This document shows positions 59,648 through 64,000 of a DNA stretch of 64,000 nt, piece by piece. The stretch is taken from contig URNX01000003.1 of the NCBI GenBank assembly GCA_900549415.1, forward strand, positions 51,551 through 115,550, read 5' to 3'. The translations under genes and the position numbers were made by a program. Under the pieces are notes generated by a model. It worked only from the letters and a program-made list of their open reading frames with translations. It did no database searches and was not told the origin of the DNA. The DNA comes from an uncultured bacterium (GTDB taxonomy: Bacteria; Verrucomicrobiota; Lentisphaeria; Victivallales; UBA1829). Position 1 is the first letter of the stretch, and every line of letters begins with the position of its first letter.

Positions 59648-61528
59648 ATGGACTCGGCGTTTCTTTCCAGAATCAGAATCATCGTCATCGCATTCTGCAT
59701 CTTTTTCGTATATGCGGTGATCCTGATCCGTCTCTGGGCTGTTCAAGTATACAAAGGAGAGGAAATTCAGGAAAAAGTCTCCAGACAATACGTCCGCAAT
59801 ATCCGCATCCCCGCCGTCCGCGGACGCATCTTCACGGCGGACGGCGTCATGCTCGCAGGCAATACAGCATCCTACGAAATCCTCTTCCATATCTCTGAAA
59901 TGCGCAGACCCGGAAAACGAAGCCGCACCGTCCGCCATGTCCTTGAGGAAGCAAACCGTCTCGCCGCAGCCATCGGACGCACGCCCGCACTTACCGAGAA
60001 GGACATCAATCATCACATGAATTATTATCCCGGTCTGCCGATGACCATCTTCAAAGAGCTCTCCTCCGCCGAACTTGCAAAAGCCTATGAGCTCTCGCCC
60101 GGAATTCAGGGAATGGAAATCGCAACCTCCCCGCAGCGCATCTATCCGCAGGGGAAGTGCGCCGGACCGCTCATCGGATATGTCGGACGCGAAGACCCCA
60201 GCTCCGCCGTCGACCGCCAGAATTATTTTTATTACATCCCCGATGTCGTCGGACGCGCAGGACTCGAACTCGCGTATGACACGTGGACTCCCGCCGGAAT
60301 CCGGCGCGACGCAGCCATATCCGCAGACGGCAATGATCCCGAACTGCCCGCGGAACAGCGCGCACTCCTCCGCGGATTCCCCGGCAAAAAACTCGTCATC
60401 GTCGACAGCCGCGGATTCGTCAGCGAAACCGTCGGTGCGGAAATCCCGGCGGAAAACGGAAAAGACCTCGTCCTGACTCTCGATTTCCGCGCGCAGAAAA
60501 TCGCAGAAAATCTGCTGGCAAACGTCACCGGAGCACTCGTTCTGCTCGATGCTTCCAACGGCGACATCCTCGCCATGGCGTCCAATCCCTCCTACGATCC
60601 TGCGCTCTTCATTCCCCGCATCTCCATCGCAGAGTATTCCAAGCTGCGGAACGATCCCTCAAAGCCGCTCTTCAACCGCGCTTATCAGGGCGCATTCAGC
60701 CCCGGCTCCATCGTCAAACCGCTCATCGGAATCTCTCTGCTCGAAAACGGATATTCCGCCGCAGAAACCGTCTATTGCGAAGGATTCGTCAAAGTCGGCG
60801 GGCATCCGATCAACTGCTGGATCAAAGCGGACGGACACGGCGAAGTCACGCTCAACGACGCCATCGCCGTTTCCTGCAACGCCTATTTCATTGAAAACGG
60901 ACTCAAGCTCGGCGTGGAGCGTCTCGCAGCGACATTCAGGAGCGCGGGAATCGGTTCAAAAACGGGCTTCATCCTCAACGATTCCCCCGGACGCCTCCCC
61001 GACCGCAAGCACAAAAAACGCTGGACCGCATTCGACACCGCACTCATCTCCATCGGACAGGGCGACATCCTCGTCTCCCCGCTTCAGGCGGCTGTCTACA
61101 CGGCGGCTATCGCCACAAACGGCACACTCTGGCGCCCGAACATTCTGAAAACCATCGTCGCCCCCGGCGGAGCGGCAGTCTACTCGGAACATGCGCAGGC
61201 AACCGGACACCTCGCCGCATCGCCGCAGACTCTTGAAATCATCCGGAAGGGAATGTACCTCTCGGTCAATTCCGATATCGGAGGCTCCAAACGGGCGCGC
61301 AACGGAGTCATTGATCTTTCCGGCAAAACTGGAACGGCGGAAGTCGGTCCCCGCAGCACCCGGTACAAAAACACCTGGTTCACCGGATTCGGCACGCACA
61401 ACGGGAAAACCTACGCAATCGCGATTCTCGTCGAACACGGTGTCTCCGGAGGCAAAACCTGCGCCCCCCTCGCCGCGGAATTCTTCAACCGCTGGCTGGG
61501 AGACGGAAAAGAAACGGTCAGCCGATAA
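59648..61528 (+). CDS. mrdA: Penicillin-binding protein 2 (elongation-specific transpeptidase)
   Basis: A 626-residue inner-membrane protein with one N-terminal anchor (about 10-30). The PBP dimer domain has VRNIRIPAVRGRIFTADG and GYVGR. The transpeptidase motifs are SPGSIVKPL (SxxK), SCNAYF (SxN) and SGKTGTAEVG (KTG). The spacing and the AVRGRI segment point to class B PBP2/RodA partner rather than FtsI. No mreC/mreD or rodA gene accompanies it here. AGGGGAA precedes the ATG. Its 3' end overlaps the convergent exchanger gene by 11 bp. Confidence 0.93.
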   Translation: MDSAFLSRIRIIVIAFCIFFVYAVILIRLWAVQVYKGEEIQEKVSRQYVRNIRIPAVRGRIFTADGVMLAGNTASYEILFHISEMRRPGKRSRTVRHVLEEANRLAAAIGRTPALTEKDINHHMNYYPGLPMTIFKELSSAELAKAYELSPGIQGMEIATSPQRIYPQGKCAGPLIGYVGREDPSSAVDRQNYFYYIPDVVGRAGLELAYDTWTPAGIRRDAAISADGNDPELPAEQRALLRGFPGKKLVIVDSRGFVSETVGAEIPAENGKDLVLTLDFRAQKIAENLLANVTGALVLLDASNGDILAMASNPSYDPALFIPRISIAEYSKLRNDPSKPLFNRAYQGAFSPGSIVKPLIGISLLENGYSAAETVYCEGFVKVGGHPINCWIKADGHGEVTLNDAIAVSCNAYFIENGLKLGVERLAATFRSAGIGSKTGFILNDSPGRLPDRKHKKRWTAFDTALISIGQGDILVSPLQAAVYTAAIATNGTLWRPNILKTIVAPGGAAVYSEHAQATGHLAASPQTLEIIRKGMYLSVNSDIGGSKRARNGVIDLSGKTGTAEVGPRSTRYKNTWFTGFGTHNGKTYAIAILVEHGVSGGKTCAPLAAEFFNRWLGDGKETVSR

Positions 61529-62462
61529 TCAGCCAGACCGTGTAGCCGATATAAACCAGCAGAAGAAACGCGCCCTCCTTGCGGGAAATCACCAGCCCGG
61601 TTTTCATGATCGGATAAAGCGCAACTGCGCAGAAAAGCATCACAGCCAGATCTGTCGGGCTGATATTCGTTGCCGCAAGCGGCTTCATCAGCGGCGCGGC
61701 TCCGAGAATCGCAAGAATATTGAAAATATTGGAGCCGACCACATTGCCGATTGCAATATCGCGCTCGCCCTTGAGCGCGGCAACCACAGAAGTCGCCAGT
61801 TCCGGCAGACTTGTCCCGACCGCCACAATCGTCAGCCCGATCACCGCTTCCGTCACACCGAGCAGATGCGCAAGCCAGACCGCCGAACCGACCAGCAGTT
61901 TCGCACCACCCACCAGCATGGCGAGCCCGAGCAGAACAAACCCGATGGAAACCGCAACCGAAAGCGGCTTGCCGTCTCCCTCGACTTCGGTCACCTCTTC
62001 GCCGCTCTTCCGTGCGGCATAAACGCAGTACACCACATAGGCGATGATTCCCGCGAAGAAGAGCGCCCCTTCCAGCCGGTTGAGCCCGCCGGAAAGCCAG
62101 AGGAAAAACACAAGCAGAACCGACGACCCGAGCATCAGCGGAACATCAAGTTTGAACAGATTCGGATTCACGCGCAGCGGCGTGATAAGCGCACTGAGCC
62201 CGAGAATCAGGGCGATGTTGCAGATATTGGATCCAATGACATTTCCGAGCGCGATATCGCCCACGCCCTGCAGCGCCGCATCGCAGCTGACCACAAGTTC
62301 CGGCGCGCTTGTCGCAAACGCCACGAGAGTGAGTCCGATAACAAGCGGAGTGACTTTGAATTTTTTCGCGATCTGCACGCCGCCCCGCACAAGGAAGTCG
62401 GCGCCGTAGCAGAGCAGCACGAGTCCGGCAATCCCGGCGGCGATCTGGAGCACTGTATTCAT
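61518..62462 (-). CDS. Sodium/calcium exchanger family membrane protein (CaCA)
   Basis: A 314-residue protein with ten hydrophobic helices and the two inverted alpha-repeats of the CaCA superfamily: FATSAPELVVS with GNVIGSNICNIALILG in the first half, and GTSLPELATSVV with GNVVGSNIFNILAILG in the second. It is the YrbG-like bacterial class exchanging calcium for sodium or protons. The ATG at 62462 with AGGAAAA upstream gives a normal length; the longer in-frame start adds 41 unrelated residues. Confidence 0.93.
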   Translation of the reverse strand: MNTVLQIAAGIAGLVLLCYGADFLVRGGVQIAKKFKVTPLVIGLTLVAFATSAPELVVSCDAALQGVGDIALGNVIGSNICNIALILGLSALITPLRVNPNLFKLDVPLMLGSSVLLVFFLWLSGGLNRLEGALFFAGIIAYVVYCVYAARKSGEEVTEVEGDGKPLSVAVSIGFVLLGLAMLVGGAKLLVGSAVWLAHLLGVTEAVIGLTIVAVGTSLPELATSVVAALKGERDIAIGNVVGSNIFNILAILGAAPLMKPLAATNISPTDLAVMLFCAVALYPIMKTGLVISRKEGAFLLLVYIGYTVWLIIG

Positions 62463-62676
62463 CTGTTTTCCTGTTCCGTTGAAATTTGAGACAATTAATG
62501 TAATGCGCAGTCCGGAGAAAATCAAGGGGAATAAAAATTTTTCCCTGCATTTCAAGAGCTTCGCTGAAGGGCATACCCGCTTCACATATCGTTATGTCCG
62601 TCGCGCCAACACTTCAGCGTCCCGCGCAGGCTGATACAAGAATACAACTTTTCCGTTGTTTTTCCGCGAATTGCTT

Positions 62677-62704
62677 TTGCAATATCCGCGCACACGACTA
62701 TGTT
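62677..62704 (+). promoter_or_regulatory. Candidate promoter of the last oxidoreductase gene
   Basis: TTGCAA (62677-62682) and TATGTT (62699-62704) are spaced 16 bp, 39 bp before the ATG. The 281-bp gap 62463-62743 otherwise holds no feature I can support. Confidence 0.45.
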
Positions 62705-62743
62705 ATTTATGAAACAGTTCAACCAACAAAAGGATTTCAGAAC

Positions 62744-63904
62744 ATGGATCAGGTAAAAATCGGCATTATCGGCGTCGGCAATATGGGCAGCGCTCATGTT
62801 GTCAGCATCGGACAGCTCTCCAACGCAAAACTCACCGCTCTCTGCGATATCAACCCCGAAAAACTTAAGAAGTACGATCCCGAAAAGATTCAGCTTTTCA
62901 CCGATACCGGCAAGTTTTTCAAAGAAGCGGATATCGACGCCGTCATCATCGCCGTTCCCCACTACTTCCACGTCTCCCTCGCAATCGAGGCAATGAACCA
63001 CGGCAAACATGTCATCACCGAAAAGCCGATCTCGGTGCATAAAAAACTTGCGCTCGAACTCATCGAAGCCGCGAAAAAACATCCGGAACTCAAACTCGCC
63101 GCAATGTTCAACCAGAGAACCATCGGCGCCCACAAAAAAATCAAACAGCTCATTGATTCCGGCGAACTCGGTGAAATCCGCCGCATCAACTGGATCATCA
63201 CCGACTGGTTCCGCACCCAGGCCTACTACGATTCCGGCGACTGGCGCGCAAGCTGGCGCGGCGAAGGCGGCGGCGTCCTCCTCAACCAGTGCCCCCACCA
63301 GCTCGACCTCATGCAGTGGTTCTTCGGAATGCCGAAAAAAGTCACCGCAATCGCCGCTCTCGGCAAGTTCCACGACATCGAAGTCGAGGACGACGTCACC
63401 GCGGTTCTTGAGTACCCGAACGGCGCAACCGGAGTCTTCATCGCGACCACCGGCGAAGCCCCGGGAACCAACCGTCTGGAAATCGCCGCCGAACGCGGAA
63501 AACTCGTCTACGAAAACCAGAAACTCACCTTCATCCGCAACGAAATTCCGACCTCTCAGTTCAGCAAAGAGACAACCCAGTCCTTCGCCACGCCGGACAA
63601 GTGGTTCGTTGATATTCCGGTCAACACGGACGGCTCACACCAGCACCGCGACATCATTGAAAACTTCTGCAACGCCATTCTGAAAGGCGACAAGCTGATT
63701 GCCCCCGCCCAGGAAGGCATCCGCGGTCTTGAACTCGGCAACGCCATGCTCCTTTCGGGACTCAAGCAGAAACCCGTCGAGCTTCCGATTGATGCAGAGG
63801 AATACGCGGAGATGCTGGAAAAGCTTGTTTCCACCTCCCGCTATGTCAAAAAGGTCGTCAAACCCGCCGCGGACGTGGACTTCACCAAGTCCTTCCAGAA
63901 GTAA
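62744..63904 (+). CDS. Gfo/Idh/MocA family oxidoreductase
   Basis: A 386-residue NAD(P)-dependent dehydrogenase-like protein. Rossmann motif IGIIGVGNMGSAHV at the very N-terminus, EKPISVHKKLALEL (EKP), and the C-terminal domain with GGVLLNQCPHQLDLMQWFFG (active-site His region). It differs from the oxidoreductase at 24836 in that it lacks the N-terminal extension; the two are distant paralogues. No signal peptide. The ATG at 62744 has AGGA upstream; the longer in-frame start runs through the promoter. Substrate unknown. Confidence 0.93.
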   Translation: MDQVKIGIIGVGNMGSAHVVSIGQLSNAKLTALCDINPEKLKKYDPEKIQLFTDTGKFFKEADIDAVIIAVPHYFHVSLAIEAMNHGKHVITEKPISVHKKLALELIEAAKKHPELKLAAMFNQRTIGAHKKIKQLIDSGELGEIRRINWIITDWFRTQAYYDSGDWRASWRGEGGGVLLNQCPHQLDLMQWFFGMPKKVTAIAALGKFHDIEVEDDVTAVLEYPNGATGVFIATTGEAPGTNRLEIAAERGKLVYENQKLTFIRNEIPTSQFSKETTQSFATPDKWFVDIPVNTDGSHQHRDIIENFCNAILKGDKLIAPAQEGIRGLELGNAMLLSGLKQKPVELPIDAEEYAEMLEKLVSTSRYVKKVVKPAADVDFTKSFQK

Positions 63905-63919
63905 GCGGACACTTCAGCC

Positions 63920-63970
63920 AAAAAGGGGCTGTTGCAAAACCTCATTAAGAGGAAGCGACAGCTCCTTTTT
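63920..63970 (+). terminator. Terminator-like hairpin at the right edge (possibly an IS end)
   Basis: AAAAGGGGCTGT (63921-63932) pairs with ACAGCTCCTTTT (63958-63969; one G-U pair), with an inner CCTC/GAGG stem and a T-run, placed 15 bp after the oxidoreductase stop. The left arm GGGGCTGTTGCAAAAC also resembles terminal repeats of some insertion sequences. Confidence 0.6.
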
Positions 63971-64000
63971 GCTTTTCATGCTCAAATCATCTATCTTATG

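Noticed and set aside
62500..62525. Repeat of GCGCAGTCCGGAGAA shared with 25970-25984
   Set aside because: Only about 15 bp, and the second copy does not form the hairpin; too short to call a repeat family.
1..64000. CRISPR array, tRNA or rRNA genes, phage or integron features
   Set aside because: No regularly spaced repeats, no tRNA cloverleaf in the short intergenic gaps, and no integrase, transposase or structural phage gene were found.

Overview
The window is a chromosomal stretch of a Gram-negative, obligately fermentative-looking bacterium. It carries lpxA, a heptose-type nucleotidyltransferase and a CDP-sugar cluster, which imply an LPS-bearing outer membrane. A pseudopilin of the H-X9-DG type is co-transcribed with a LacI regulator and a large secreted glycosidase. 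There is also a zinc-ribbon Ser/Thr kinase, many ferredoxin-type proteins and several glycoside hydrolases. Together these fit the PVC group, most plausibly a gut Lentisphaerota (Victivallis-like) organism. That placement is inference from gene content; no rRNA gene is present. Coding density is high, and promoters of the TTGACA-17-TATAAT type can be read directly.

Layout. 1-8491 (+): a CDP-deoxysugar/O-antigen segment (rfbH 3' end, rfbF, rfbG, a GH36 hydrolase, YjbQ, a TPP-dependent ALS-like enzyme, a GT2 transferase and an SDR) whose content resembles branched-chain 3,6-dideoxyhexose (yersiniose-type) synthesis. 8512-11881 (-): YhcH-like protein, SEC-C protein and a membrane Ser/Thr kinase. 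12041-14155 (+): guaA and rsmD. 14230-23512 (-): a long, tightly packed housekeeping run (purT, secreted beta-propeller-like protein, TrmA/RumA methyltransferase, radC, acpS, TadE-like protein, RfaE2, Mrp, and a sugar ABC ATPase and permease). 23718-25957 (+): a 35-residue basic protein gene with its own promoter and terminator, lpxA and an oxidoreductase.

26195-35338 (+) is the most interesting block: ten genes that touch or overlap. They encode a NapH/NapG-like fused polyferredoxin with an internal twin-arginine motif, LarC and LarE (nickel-pincer cofactor synthesis), TatA, TatC, a Tat-exported ferredoxin-type aldo/keto reductase, a second such reductase, and a nickel/cobalt ECF transporter (MN, Q, O). 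It reads as a metal-uptake, cofactor-building and export module serving an Fe-S/Ni redox pathway. LarA and LarB are not in the window.

35403-47942 (mostly -): a histidine kinase whose response-regulator gene has collapsed to a 38-codon in-frame remnant; a GH130 phosphorylase with a divergent AraC regulator and PutP symporter; and a LacI-pseudopilin-module-glycosidase operon with a readable LacI-type operator. 47232-53198 (-): GT2, dprA, aroB, acyltransferase, hisA, hisH and SDR. 53379-58959 (+): TrmH methyltransferase, GH2, LD-carboxypeptidase and a DsbD that appears shortened at its C-terminus. 58960-59645 is an AT-richer patch with a small membrane-protein gene interrupted by an in-frame TAA. 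The window closes with PBP2, a CaCA exchanger, a second Gfo/Idh/MocA oxidoreductase and a right-edge hairpin that could also be an IS terminus. No tRNA, rRNA, CRISPR array or complete transposase was found.
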